Below, piece by piece: positions 43,785 through 52,413 of a DNA stretch of 64,000 nucleotides (within the stretch, counting starts at the first letter, position 1; every line of letters begins with the position of its first letter). Source of the DNA: JAYYZW01 sp965217605. Lineage in GTDB: Bacteria > Pseudomonadota > Gammaproteobacteria > Ga0077536. Under the pieces are notes generated by a model. It ran no database searches and was not told the DNA's origin. It was given only the letters and a program-made list of their open reading frames with translations. Location of the stretch: contig CBDCJB010000001.1 of assembly GCA_965217605.1 (NCBI GenBank), positions 434,001-498,000 of the forward strand, written 5' to 3'. Position numbers and translations under genes: made by a program.

Positions 43785-45248
43785 ATGAAACAGTCACAAC
43801 CTCGGATCATCATCATCGGCGCTGGCTCGTCGGGTATATGCCTCGGCATGCATCTCAAACGGGCGGGAATCGACGATTTCATCATGCTGGACAAGGCGGA
43901 AGCGCTCGGTGGTACCTGGTGGTACAACACCTACCCCGGCGCCGAGTGCGACGTGCAATCCCATCTCTATCAGTTTTCCTTCGAGCAAAAGAACGACTGG
44001 TCGCGCCCATTCGGCCCGCAGGCGGAGATCCTCGAGTATCTCAATCACTGCGCGGACAAATACGACCTGAAGTCTCATATCCGTTTCAATACTGCAGTCG
44101 CGCAAGCAAGTTGGGTCGAAGACAGCGCAACGTGGCGGGTCGTCACCGAGTCCGGAGAGATTCTGGAGCCGCAAATCCTGGTCAGCGCGCTCGGCATGTT
44201 CAACAAGATCGTGATGCCGTCGATCGCGGGGATCGATGAATTCGAAGGCCGATCCTTTCATTCGGCGAGGTGGGAGCACGACTACGATCTACAGGGTAAA
44301 CGCGTCGGCGTCATCGGCATCGCGGCGAGTGCGATTCAATTCGTACCCGAGATCGCGCCGCGCGTCGGTCAGCTTCATCTCTACCAACGGACGGCCAACT
44401 GGGTGGTGCCCAAAGGGAACACGCCCTATACGGACGAAGAGCTCGATCATTTTCGTCAAGACCACAACGCGGTGCAGGCCAGCCGCGACGAAATCTTCAA
44501 GACTTGGAACACGCTGTGCACGTTCCAGGACAAAGCGGCCCTGGCCGAGATAGAGCAGAGCGGTTTGAAGAGCCTGAAAGTCGTCGAGGACGAGGTGGTG
44601 CGGCGCAAGCTCACACCCAATCATCCATTCGGGTGCAAACGACCCTTGTTTTCTGACGTTTACTATCCCGTATTCAACCGCGACAACGTCGAACTCCTGA
44701 CCGAAGACATCGAGCGCATCACCGCAAACTCGATCGTCACGGTCGACGGCGAGTCGCGCGACGTCGACGCGATCATCTTCTCGACCGGATTCGAAACAAC
44801 CACCTATCTGTCGGCCATCGAAGTCACGGGGCGCGGGGGTCAGTCCCTCAAAGACGCATGGAGTGACGGGGCGCAAGCCTACTTCGGCGTGACCACCGCG
44901 GGATTTCCGAATCTGTTCATGCTGTATGGGCCAAACACGAATCAGGGTTGCATCCTGTACATGCTGGAGCGTCAGGTCGAATACATCATGCGCCAGATCA
45001 AACGCATGGATGATGAGAGCCTCGCCTGGATCGACCTGCGCCCGGACGTCATGGCGTCGTTCAACGCCGAGATCCAGCAAGACATCAGCGGCGTAGACGT
45101 CTGGCAGGCCGACTGCGGCAACGATTTTTATTACCGTTCGAGCAGCGGACGACTGGTGACCCAATGGCCGAATTCGATGACCGCCTTCGCCGAGCGCTCA
45201 ATGCAGAGCAGCGATGCGGCGTCTTATGAGATCAAGACAGGCGGCTGA
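43785..45248 (+). CDS. FAD-dependent Baeyer-Villiger-type monooxygenase
   Basis: A 487-residue flavoprotein. Seen: first Rossmann motif IIIIGAGSSGICLGMHL (FAD), GGTWWYNTYPGAECDVQSH, and the Baeyer-Villiger fingerprint FEGRSFHSARW (F-x-G-x-x-x-H-x-x-x-W). The second, NADPH-binding Rossmann motif reads GVIGIAASAIQF, with Ala where the middle Gly is usual. Such enzymes insert oxygen beside a ketone to give an ester or lactone. With a dehalogenase and acetone-carboxylase-type genes nearby, ketone oxidation fits the context. Last gene of the icmF-containing operon. Confidence 0.9.
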   Translation: MKQSQPRIIIIGAGSSGICLGMHLKRAGIDDFIMLDKAEALGGTWWYNTYPGAECDVQSHLYQFSFEQKNDWSRPFGPQAEILEYLNHCADKYDLKSHIRFNTAVAQASWVEDSATWRVVTESGEILEPQILVSALGMFNKIVMPSIAGIDEFEGRSFHSARWEHDYDLQGKRVGVIGIAASAIQFVPEIAPRVGQLHLYQRTANWVVPKGNTPYTDEELDHFRQDHNAVQASRDEIFKTWNTLCTFQDKAALAEIEQSGLKSLKVVEDEVVRRKLTPNHPFGCKRPLFSDVYYPVFNRDNVELLTEDIERITANSIVTVDGESRDVDAIIFSTGFETTTYLSAIEVTGRGGQSLKDAWSDGAQAYFGVTTAGFPNLFMLYGPNTNQGCILYMLERQVEYIMRQIKRMDDESLAWIDLRPDVMASFNAEIQQDISGVDVWQADCGNDFYYRSSSGRLVTQWPNSMTAFAERSMQSSDAASYEIKTGG

Positions 45249-45328
45249 ATGTCAATTCGCCGGCTAGCCGGTTCGTGTTCTGACGCGCTGGCAATCCGCT
45301 ACCCGTCTCCACCTTCCTGTAGGCTATC

Positions 45329-45491
45329 TAGAAGCGGTCTCAAAATTATTCGGGGTCGCGCCGAGGCCTATTTTCGTGCATTTCGGCGTTGCTCGTCGCT
45401 TATTGACACCCGGTCAACCACGCTCCTCGCGCCTTGAACTGCGCGAAACTAGGCTCTAGCGCGACCCCGAATAATTTTGAGACCGCTTCTA
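45329..45491. repeat. MITE-like element, copy 2 (163 bp)
   Basis: Perfect 32-bp inverted termini are seen at 45329-45360 (TAGAAGCGGTCTC...) and 45460-45491, both identical to the terminus at 191-222. The core 45367-45436 matches the reverse complement of 8-77 at 68 of 70 positions. There is no coding capacity. It is shorter than copy 1 by an internal deletion. Its right end abuts an IS630-family element. Confidence 0.9.
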
Positions 45492-46580
45492 GTGTGCTGT
45501 CCCGCAAAGAAGTTTCGAAAGTCGGGCGAGTTTTTTCAAGATTGAGTCGGCGGTTGCGGTCCAGGCGAAAGGTATAGGGTTGGCGTTGTGCTGAGCAATA
45601 TATCGCTCGATACGAGCAACGAGATCCTTCACATTCCGGAACGACCCGCGCTTGATAGCGCGCTGGCTGATGAGACCAAACCAACGTTCGACCTGGTTGA
45701 GCCATGACGCGTAGGTTGGCGTGAAGTGGACGTGAAATCGAGGGCGTCGAGCGAACCAGGCACGGACTTTGGGATGCTTATGCGTGCCATAGTTGTCCAT
45801 CACCAGATGAACATCCAGCGCGGCGGGAACACTTTTCTCGAGATGATTCAGGAAGGACAGCAATTCCTGGTGACGATGCCGCGCTTTGCACTGCCCGATG
45901 ACCGTGCCGTTGGCGATATCGAGCGCCGCGAACAACGTGGTCGTGCCATGTCGAAAGTAATTATGGGTGACACCCTCGACATAACCGAGCCCCATCGGCA
46001 GAACCGGCTGACTGCGTTCCAATGCCTGGATCTGGCTTTTTTCGTCAACGCACAATACCAGGGCATTATCGGGTGGATTCAAGTACAAACCGACAATATC
46101 GCGCACCTTGTCGACGAAGAAGGGAGCGGTCGAGAGTTTGAACGTGCGGCTGCGATAGGGCTGGATCCCAAACAGCGTGAAATACCGATGAACGGTACTC
46201 TTCGAGGGCGCGGTCTCCCGTGCAAACGAACGCGTGCTCCAATGGGTCGCGTTCTCCGGTCGCTCGCTCAGCACCTTTTGCATCAAGCGTGCAACCTCAT
46301 CGTCATCATATGTGCGCCGACGATGGCCCGGCGGCAGATCATACAATCCGACAATCCCGTTGGCGATATACCGGCGACACCCATTTGTGACCGTCGGATT
46401 GGATACATCGAGCTTTCTGGCAATCGCGCTGTTAGACAGCCCATCGGCTGCCATCATGACGATCTTTGCGCGCCGTGCCAGCGCATGCGGCAGACTGCGC
46501 GACCTCGCGTAACTGTTGAGGACCTCGTGTTCCTCCTCGCTCAGTTTAACCGTAAAGGATCTGGGTCGACCGGTAACCAT
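45489..46580 (-). CDS. IS630-family transposase
   Basis: A 363-residue transposase (start 46580, chosen because GCAGGAG lies seven bases before; an ATG at 46622 is also in frame). N-terminal helix-turn-helix: GLSNSAIARKLDVSNPTVTN. Catalytic residues: LCVDEKSQIQALER (Asp), HLVMDNYGTHKH (Asp) and SWLNQVERWFGLIS (Glu). It cuts at TA. Its stop codon TAG is made from the flanking target TA plus the next base, so the gene is completed by the insertion site. Confidence 0.94.
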   Translation of the reverse strand: MVTGRPRSFTVKLSEEEHEVLNSYARSRSLPHALARRAKIVMMAADGLSNSAIARKLDVSNPTVTNGCRRYIANGIVGLYDLPPGHRRRTYDDDEVARLMQKVLSERPENATHWSTRSFARETAPSKSTVHRYFTLFGIQPYRSRTFKLSTAPFFVDKVRDIVGLYLNPPDNALVLCVDEKSQIQALERSQPVLPMGLGYVEGVTHNYFRHGTTTLFAALDIANGTVIGQCKARHRHQELLSFLNHLEKSVPAALDVHLVMDNYGTHKHPKVRAWFARRPRFHVHFTPTYASWLNQVERWFGLISQRAIKRGSFRNVKDLVARIERYIAQHNANPIPFAWTATADSILKKLARLSKLLCGTAH

Positions 46581-46654
46581 CGGCTGGCTCCTGCATGACA
46601 CAATAGCCGATCTGATCATCACGACTTATGAAAGTTCATCGTGGGACAGCACAC
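45492..46654 (-). mobile_element. IS630-family insertion sequence (1163 bp)
   Basis: Inverted ends GTGTGCTGTCCC (left) and GGGACAGCACAC (right) are flanked by TA on both sides (45490-45491, 46655-46656), the target duplication of IS630/Tc1-type elements. The left TA is also the terminal TA of the MITE-like repeat. The transposase looks intact. Confidence 0.92.
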
Positions 46655-46677
46655 TAGGCCTCTGGGGAGAAACGACG

Positions 46678-47841
46678 ATGACGCGCAGATGGGTCAAAGG
46701 GGCAAACGGAGCGGTCCTGGTCGCCTTCTATTCGACCGTTATCGCTGTCGGGCTATTGGTGGCGCTGGAGTTTTTCGCCCGGCAGCTTGAACCGCAGAAA
46801 ACCTCGAGCGAACTCGCTAGGCGGGAGGCGAGCGAGGCCTATTCCTATTTCAGCTGGCGCTCTGATTATTTCCGAGACTATCGCGAACCGGGCGGGCAGT
46901 TCCGTTATGCCCCTTTTTCGTCGTGGGAACACGGAGACAAACAATCGGCCTTGATAAACGTCAGTCAGGGTTTCAGGCGGACGTGGGAGCCGCCTGTCAG
47001 TGCCAGCAAGCGAGACTATTTGATATTCATGTTCGGCGGCAGCACGACGTATTCGATCGAAGTCCCCGATGAATTAACGATAGCTTCGCTGCTCGCGAAA
47101 AAGCTCAATGTGGGAAATCTGGTTGCGCGTCGCTATGTCGTGCGAAATTACGGCGCATCAGCGTTTAGCATCGACAACGAGGTACATCGCCTGGTGCGAC
47201 TCCTCGCCGCCGGGGAACGACCGGATCTGGTCCTCTTTTACGACGGGCTCAACGAGGTTCAAGTCAAAGTAGGACTTGGCCGCACGCATTACTTTGAACC
47301 GAGTTTCAACGCGTTGCTATTTGAAGGCTTGCGAATTCGCGACCACCTAACAGAGATCCTGAGACTGACAGCATCGAAATTACGCTTGGTGGGCATGTTA
47401 TCCGGCCAAACTTCTGAAGAGATCATGCGCGGTGTTTCGCCTTACATCGAAGAGCGCGGCCGGCTGCACGAGAATGTAGTGAACATGCTGGAAAACTACG
47501 CCAACTACTCGACCCTGGTCAGGAACCTGGGGAAATCCTATGGCTTCCGCACGCTGTTCTTCTGGCAGCCGAGCATGTTTTCGACGAAGAAAGCGCTGAC
47601 CGCCGAGGAACGAGAGGTGTTGAAACGCGCCGAAATTCTGATTCCCGGTGATCGGCTGGCCCACGAAGTAACGGCTGAAGCGTTGCGTGGCGCGCGATTT
47701 TTTGAACGAAACGAGATTATAGATATCCGCAATGGGCTGGATGAAATTGAGCGCACCACGTTCGTAGATACCAATCACATCACGTCACTGGGTAATGTGG
47801 TTGTTGCGGACGCGATTGTTGCGCGGATCCTGGATCACTGA
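46678..47841 (+). CDS. Membrane-anchored SGNH/GDSL-type hydrolase
   Basis: A 387-residue protein. One N-terminal membrane segment (about residues 12-32), then an SGNH-like domain: block I IFMFGGSTTYSIEVPDE, block III LFYDGLNEVQVKVG (Asn), block V FVDTNHITSLGN (Asp, His). Such proteins deacetylate or O-acetylate extracellular glycans or modify lipids. The start at 46678 has GGGGAGAAA upstream; the longer frame lies in the IS630 element. Its 3' end overlaps the convergent methyltransferase by 62 bases. Together with 56929-58122 it brackets the glycan-like gene region. Confidence 0.8.
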   Translation: MTRRWVKGANGAVLVAFYSTVIAVGLLVALEFFARQLEPQKTSSELARREASEAYSYFSWRSDYFRDYREPGGQFRYAPFSSWEHGDKQSALINVSQGFRRTWEPPVSASKRDYLIFMFGGSTTYSIEVPDELTIASLLAKKLNVGNLVARRYVVRNYGASAFSIDNEVHRLVRLLAAGERPDLVLFYDGLNEVQVKVGLGRTHYFEPSFNALLFEGLRIRDHLTEILRLTASKLRLVGMLSGQTSEEIMRGVSPYIEERGRLHENVVNMLENYANYSTLVRNLGKSYGFRTLFFWQPSMFSTKKALTAEEREVLKRAEILIPGDRLAHEVTAEALRGARFFERNEIIDIRNGLDEIERTTFVDTNHITSLGNVVVADAIVARILDH

Positions 47842-48550
47842 GCGCTGCGCGCCTGCCCACCGCGATTTCCGCGAATCGGCCAAATTTGTCCAGAGTGTGT
47901 TTGCGCACTGAATACAACGAAAACCCCGTGTTCCTCGACTGCACGTTTACGAATCTTCTGTAACGCTTGTTGTGCATGTCGTCCAGAATGATCAGACCGC
48001 CTTCTTCCAACGCATCCAGAACGACAGGGAATGTTTCGATTCGCATTTGCATATTTCCCAAATCGTGAATAATCAGATCGAATTTCGTTCGATTGTTTTG
48101 CATGAAATACGCCCAAGTGCATAGTTGCTCGCACGGCATCCCGTAGTCGGCAAGAAACGATCGCGTTTTCTCGAGCCAGAACTCATTGTCATCGACGGAT
48201 TGAACGACCACCTCCTCACGCGCATTCATGGCGTATACGCGCAAAACGTAGGAGCTGTATCCGCTCCCCAAATCCAGGATTTTTCTGCAGCGTCTAGCGC
48301 TTACCGCAGCATATAAGAAGCACGACGTTTCCCATGAAACTGCCATGTCTTCACCGGATATTTCGACGGTATACCGCTCGTAAGCGAGCCTGAGTTGTTG
48401 AGTGGCTGATTGGAAAAGCCGATCATAACCAGTCAATTCTGGTACGACTTTACGCAGCCGTATTACGTCGAGTTCGCCCCGATAGAACCACAATACCGTC
48501 CTGATTTTCGTTTTGATTCTGCGTATGAGGTTTTTCACGGGACAGGACAC
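47780..48550 (-). CDS. Class I SAM-dependent methyltransferase
   Basis: A 256-residue protein. Motif I is seen as RRCRKILDLGSGYSSYVLRVY (about residues 86-106, shown in part), with an acidic VQSVDDNEFW loop, FDLIIHDLGNMQMR and a GGLIILDDMHNKRY block late. Basic N-terminus without a signal peptide. The last ~20 residues (SDPGSAQQSRPQQ) are low-complexity and overlap the convergent SGNH gene, so the original stop may have been lost. Likely a glycan- or lipid-modifying methyltransferase by context. Confidence 0.8.
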   Translation of the reverse strand: MSCPVKNLIRRIKTKIRTVLWFYRGELDVIRLRKVVPELTGYDRLFQSATQQLRLAYERYTVEISGEDMAVSWETSCFLYAAVSARRCRKILDLGSGYSSYVLRVYAMNAREEVVVQSVDDNEFWLEKTRSFLADYGMPCEQLCTWAYFMQNNRTKFDLIIHDLGNMQMRIETFPVVLDALEEGGLIILDDMHNKRYRRFVNVQSRNTGFSLYSVRKHTLDKFGRFAEIAVGRRAALSDPGSAQQSRPQQPHYPVT

Positions 48551-48597
48551 TAAATAGAAAAGCGCAAATGTGAAGCACTCGCGCTTGCGGCTGCGTT

Positions 48598-48624
48598 CCC
48601 TCCCCCTCGAATCGAGGGGGAGGG
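48598..48624. repeat. 27-bp palindrome
   Basis: CCCTCCCCCTCGA and its exact reverse complement surround one central A. No U-tract follows on either strand, so it is not a standard terminator. It lies in the 202-bp gap between two minus-strand genes. Confidence 0.6.
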
Positions 48625-48752
48625 ACAGGGAGGGGGCGTAGGCAAGGCACCGACAAACGAAGTCTCCGAATGAAGCATATTTACGCTCAGCTATTTAGTA
48701 TGACGTTACGCTCGCCCATTTACCGGCGCAAAGAACGCGCTATCGTGAATCC

Positions 48753-49946
48753 CTAGTGGCGCGAATCCAGCGCGAACTCGAGCGTTTCCAGGACGTCGCG
48801 GGGCTCGACTGCGTAGCTGGTCCTCACGGGGATCCCCGTCGCGTGCGGCACTCGCTCTCTCACATAGTAGTAGCTCATGCCGGCTGCCTGTGACAGGCGA
48901 TAAGGCCCATCGTCAAAGTAGCTATTCGAGAACAGTTCTATGAGGATGGTTCCCGGCTTGCAAAACGCAATGTTCGCCATTCCGCTGCCGTGCACGCCGA
49001 CGATGATGTCGGCCCCTGCGAACGCGGCGAGTTGATCTTCCACGCTGAGCCGTCCCGGCGTGATCTTTTCGAATCCCAGCGGCGCGAGTTGGCTTAGTAC
49101 TACATCCTCGTTGAGCACGTGGCGCCACGCGGCATCGTTCCTCGAGACGTATAAACGATTTCCGAACTTCGATTGTTTTTGCACCAAATTCGGAAACAAA
49201 TCGTAACGTAAGAACGCCAGCACCCAACGTGGAGGGAGGTATCCGCAACTCAATTGATGGCAGGGCGCGAGAATGTCACGGCCGTAGATCATCGGGATCC
49301 TTTCGGCATCGATCACACGATCGTGAATATCGAGTGCGCGCAGCGTTTCCATTTGAAACGGGTGCCGGTTCGATACATAGATCAATCGGCCTTCCAAATA
49401 GCCCGATTCGCGGGCAATGTAATAGCGCGGCAAAACGTCGATCATCCAATGGAAATACATCGCAGAGTTCGACGCAGCCATGTTCAGGATCGGTGCATCG
49501 ATCCGTTCTCCAGGAACACAGCAACGCTGCTCAGTAATGATCTTTTCCTTTATCCAGGATCTCTTGAGCCGTTGGCGTTGCTTGTGCGAAAGGTTCCAGA
49601 GTCTCATCCCGTCCGCGTCGAAGACGTCTCCGAATACCGAGCAGGACCCCCCTTTGACCAACCCGATACCCCTGTTGATGTCGTAACGCGGAGGCCTCGG
49701 TTGCCACGTGGCCAGATTACCCACCGTAGCGGGAACTTCGGTCCACCGGTCTCCCTCGCCGATACCGTTGACCGCCAGCACGCGCGCGCGCCGCACGGGG
49801 ATCCGGAACCAGGACCGCATTGAGTCGATAAAGGGTGCGGGTATCGCTCGCATCGAATTCGCGCTGTCTAGTGTCTTTGATATCGTTCCAACCGATCGGA
49901 TCAGAGATCGGTGTTTGCCCGGATGCCGTAGCGAATTCGGAAACAC
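48753..49946 (-). CDS. Glycosyltransferase family 61 protein
   Basis: A 397-residue protein of the GT61 (DUF563) group. Seen: AMYFHWMIDVLPRYYIARE, LYVSRNDAAWRHVLNED, and the C-terminal sugar-nucleotide region GADIIVGVHGSGMANIAFC followed by KPGTILIELF. No signal peptide or clear membrane segment. In-frame ATGs at 49853 and 49820 are possible alternative starts, because the first 40 residues carry no conserved feature. It transfers a sugar to a surface polysaccharide or lipid carrier; the sugar is unknown. Confidence 0.88.
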   Translation of the reverse strand: MFPNSLRHPGKHRSLIRSVGTISKTLDSANSMRAIPAPFIDSMRSWFRIPVRRARVLAVNGIGEGDRWTEVPATVGNLATWQPRPPRYDINRGIGLVKGGSCSVFGDVFDADGMRLWNLSHKQRQRLKRSWIKEKIITEQRCCVPGERIDAPILNMAASNSAMYFHWMIDVLPRYYIARESGYLEGRLIYVSNRHPFQMETLRALDIHDRVIDAERIPMIYGRDILAPCHQLSCGYLPPRWVLAFLRYDLFPNLVQKQSKFGNRLYVSRNDAAWRHVLNEDVVLSQLAPLGFEKITPGRLSVEDQLAAFAGADIIVGVHGSGMANIAFCKPGTILIELFSNSYFDDGPYRLSQAAGMSYYYVRERVPHATGIPVRTSYAVEPRDVLETLEFALDSRH

Positions 49947-50133
49947 GATCGGCTGCCCGATCGAATTGTTCCTAAGACTAGGTAGATTGAAGTTAAGTTA
50001 GAGTTAAAGGTACGTAAGGAGACCGTTGTGCCTTGACTGGCTCAACGTCGTGAACAATACGGGGTTTCCTCCGGGTGGTTTGTAGTAGAACCGTGAATGT
50101 CGAACGTTAAGGAAATAACCATTAATTAACCTC
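49947..50133. promoter_or_regulatory. Divergent intergenic region
   Basis: A 187-bp, more AT-rich gap between GT61 (minus) and a methyltransferase gene (plus). It must hold both promoters. No confident boxes or palindromes were identified. Confidence 0.4.
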
Positions 50134-50928
50134 ATGCATACCCGGCCACGGATAAGCTGCCGTTCGCGTAAGGGGTTACAGAGCGGCGTGCAACGATTCG
50201 TCAAAACGATGACCTGGAGTCAACCGGTACGGGAATGGCTACGCACGCAGAAGAAGCGCCTGCGGTTGCGCAGGCTCGGGACACCGGAAGAGCGGTTCAC
50301 GCATTTTTACAAGGCGAATCGCTGGGGAAATGAAGAAAGTCGCTCGGGTCCCGGCTCCACACTCGAGTACACCCGTGATCTCCGCACAGATTTGCAGAAG
50401 CTGTTTGGAATCCTCGGTGTAAAGTCAATCCTCGACGCTCCCTGCGGCGACTACAACTGGTTTCGATTCGTAGACCGAGACGCGGACGTCCGCTATATCG
50501 GCGGTGATATCGTGGCCCCGCTGGTACACGAAAACCAACGGCGGTTCGCGAATGACAACACCACGTTCGTGCACTTGGACATCACCGAGGACGTATTACC
50601 CAATGCCGACGTATGGCTCTGCCGCGACTGCTTATTTCACCTCTGTGAAGCGGACATATTCCGTGCGATCCGGCGGTTTCTCGACAGTGAAATTCGCTAT
50701 TTCCTGGCTTCAACGCATACGCAATGCGGGGACAATCGCGACATCCCCACCGGAGCCTGCCGCTTGTTGGATCTGGAAGCGCCACCCTACAGCTTCCCCA
50801 AAGCCCGGTTGTACTTGGGTGACTGGATCGACGGGTTTCCTGTCCGATATCTGGGACTGTGGGACCATGCGACGCTTGTCGCCGCGCTTGCGGCACAGGA
50901 TCGTTGGCGTCGGGCAAGCCCTCGCTAA
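50134..50928 (+). CDS. SAM-dependent methyltransferase
   Basis: A 264-residue protein (a later start at 50209 is possible; the first 25 residues are basic and unconserved). Seen: FTHFYKANRWGNEESRSGPG, a conserved lead-in of this group, motif I SILDAPCGDYNWF (about residues 99-111), IGGDIVAPLV and WLCRDCLFHLCEADI. Such proteins often sit in polysaccharide loci. The substrate is unknown. The next methyltransferase starts 44 bases later. Confidence 0.85.
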   Translation: MHTRPRISCRSRKGLQSGVQRFVKTMTWSQPVREWLRTQKKRLRLRRLGTPEERFTHFYKANRWGNEESRSGPGSTLEYTRDLRTDLQKLFGILGVKSILDAPCGDYNWFRFVDRDADVRYIGGDIVAPLVHENQRRFANDNTTFVHLDITEDVLPNADVWLCRDCLFHLCEADIFRAIRRFLDSEIRYFLASTHTQCGDNRDIPTGACRLLDLEAPPYSFPKARLYLGDWIDGFPVRYLGLWDHATLVAALAAQDRWRRASPR

Positions 50929-50972
50929 CTGCTAGTGCCCTCGATCGGAATCGAATCGTGTACGACTCGCGC

Positions 50973-51809
50973 ATGGCCACGCTCGAAACCCATCTGGCGG
51001 CCATGGTCAGCCTGGCGCGAGGACTGGGCGGCCACCTTTCGGACAGCGACGTGCACTTTCTGGCATTGGCCGCCGCAACGCTGCCTCCATCCCTCGGTCA
51101 CGTGCTGGAGATCGGTAGTTTTACGGGAAAATCGACCACAGTCCTCGCGAAATCCGTCCGTCTGATGGGCGGGGACCAAGTAATCGCGGTCGACCCCCAA
51201 ACGCTGCCCGCCGCAACGGATCCAGCGGATACGGACCGCGATTTAATTCCGGGTGCGTTCCGTCATACGCTCGAGTCGAACGGAGTGGCACACCTCGTTG
51301 AGTTTCACCGCTTGCGCTCGGACGAATTTGCGCGCTCCTGGAGCCGGCCGATTCGACTGCTCTGGATAGACGGTGATCATACTTACCAGGGTACGGCCGC
51401 GGATTTCGATAACTTTTCGAGTTACCTGCGGCCGGGCGCAGTGGTCGCATTTCACGACGTTACGAATCCTTTCGAGGGACCGCTACGCGTGTTCTGTGAG
51501 CGTGTGCTCGGCTCGTCGTCATTCGGCGCCTGCGGTGTGTGCGGCTCGATCGGATGGGCTCAGTTTACCGGCGGCTGTGCGACGAACCTTCGCATGAAGA
51601 TGCGCAAAGCATGGTTGCACCAGACGCTCCGCCTCTTGCTACCGCTCGTCCCACGCGGCGGCCCACTAAAGAAGATCAAACGCCGTCTATTCCGATCGCT
51701 GCGCTCGCTCGTACCACATGCGAACGTCGATCCCGAGACATGGGTCGCCGAGATGGACGCATGTGTTTACCGCATGTGCCAACCTGACGATGCCCTCTCG
51801 AATCCTTAA
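50973..51809 (+). CDS. Class I SAM-dependent methyltransferase (Methyltransf_24-like)
   Basis: A 278-residue protein; ATG 50973 preferred over earlier in-frame codons inside the previous gene (GTG 50958 possible). Motif I: HVLEIGSFTGKSTTVLA (about residues 43-59), then VIAVDPQTLPA, LLWIDGDHTYQGTAADFD and PGAVVAFHDVTNPFEGP, the hallmark order of this glycan-cluster group. The C-terminal third is basic. Likely methylates a sugar or a linked amino acid of a surface glycan. Confidence 0.85.
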   Translation: MATLETHLAAMVSLARGLGGHLSDSDVHFLALAAATLPPSLGHVLEIGSFTGKSTTVLAKSVRLMGGDQVIAVDPQTLPAATDPADTDRDLIPGAFRHTLESNGVAHLVEFHRLRSDEFARSWSRPIRLLWIDGDHTYQGTAADFDNFSSYLRPGAVVAFHDVTNPFEGPLRVFCERVLGSSSFGACGVCGSIGWAQFTGGCATNLRMKMRKAWLHQTLRLLLPLVPRGGPLKKIKRRLFRSLRSLVPHANVDPETWVAEMDACVYRMCQPDDALSNP

Positions 51810-51849
51810 CCGCTGGTCGGCGATCTTGTTGCATTTATCGAGGCCCGCA

Positions 51850-52413
51850 ATGAACACGAAACGACTAACCTTGGCGGTGGTATCGGTACTTCTGGTATCC
51901 GATTGGGTTCTCGCCGAAGGATGGTATGCGTCCGTGTATGGAGGCCATACCTTTTCAGAGGCGGAATCTCGAGGATGTCACGCCCTGTCATCTGCTGATC
52001 TCAAATTCGAGCTCGATCTGCATGTGGGAGGCAGACTCGGGTACACATTCCCCGAGCGGGGACTGGGGAACTGGCGAGCAGAAATCGACTTGAGCCATAT
52101 CTCGGGCGAGCTCGGCCATGATGGGAATGCCTCGATACCGCTGCCCCCGGCGCGCGCCGAAGTCGACTCGCATCGTCTCATCGTGCGTGGACTGTACGAA
52201 TTCGCCATGCCGACCGGGTCCAGATGGCGCCCGTACATTGGCGTTGGTGTTGGATTTATATCCGTAGATGTTGATACACAAGCGTTCGAACCCGGCCCGT
52301 TGCTGGAAGGCATTGAGACGATGTTTGCTGGAGAAGTATCCGGCGGTGTTTCTTACATTCTCAATGAAAAGATCGATCTTTTCATTGATATGAAACATCG
52401 AATCGAGGACTGA
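51850..52413 (+). CDS. Outer-membrane beta-barrel protein, C-terminally truncated
   Basis: A 187-residue protein with a signal peptide (MNTKRLTLAVVSVLLVSDWVLAEGW, cleavage near residue 22; shown only in outline) and OmpA/opacity-type barrel strands: WYASVYGGHTFSEAE, GGRLGYTFPE, YIGVGVGFISVDVD, GGVSYILNEKIDLFIDM. It ends KHRIED instead of a final strand with a terminal aromatic residue, so one or two strands appear lost. ATG 51850 chosen because it begins the signal peptide. May be a non-functional remnant. Confidence 0.72.
   Translation: MNTKRLTLAVVSVLLVSDWVLAEGWYASVYGGHTFSEAESRGCHALSSADLKFELDLHVGGRLGYTFPERGLGNWRAEIDLSHISGELGHDGNASIPLPPARAEVDSHRLIVRGLYEFAMPTGSRWRPYIGVGVGFISVDVDTQAFEPGPLLEGIETMFAGEVSGGVSYILNEKIDLFIDMKHRIED

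Noticed and set aside
45249..45328. Small gene or terminator after the monooxygenase
   Set aside because: The short frame starting at 45249 runs into the MITE and has no protein features. A 12-bp palindrome (CCGGCTAGCCGG at 45260) has no U-tract.
48598..48624. Rho-independent terminator
   Set aside because: The palindrome is perfect, but no run of U follows on either strand.
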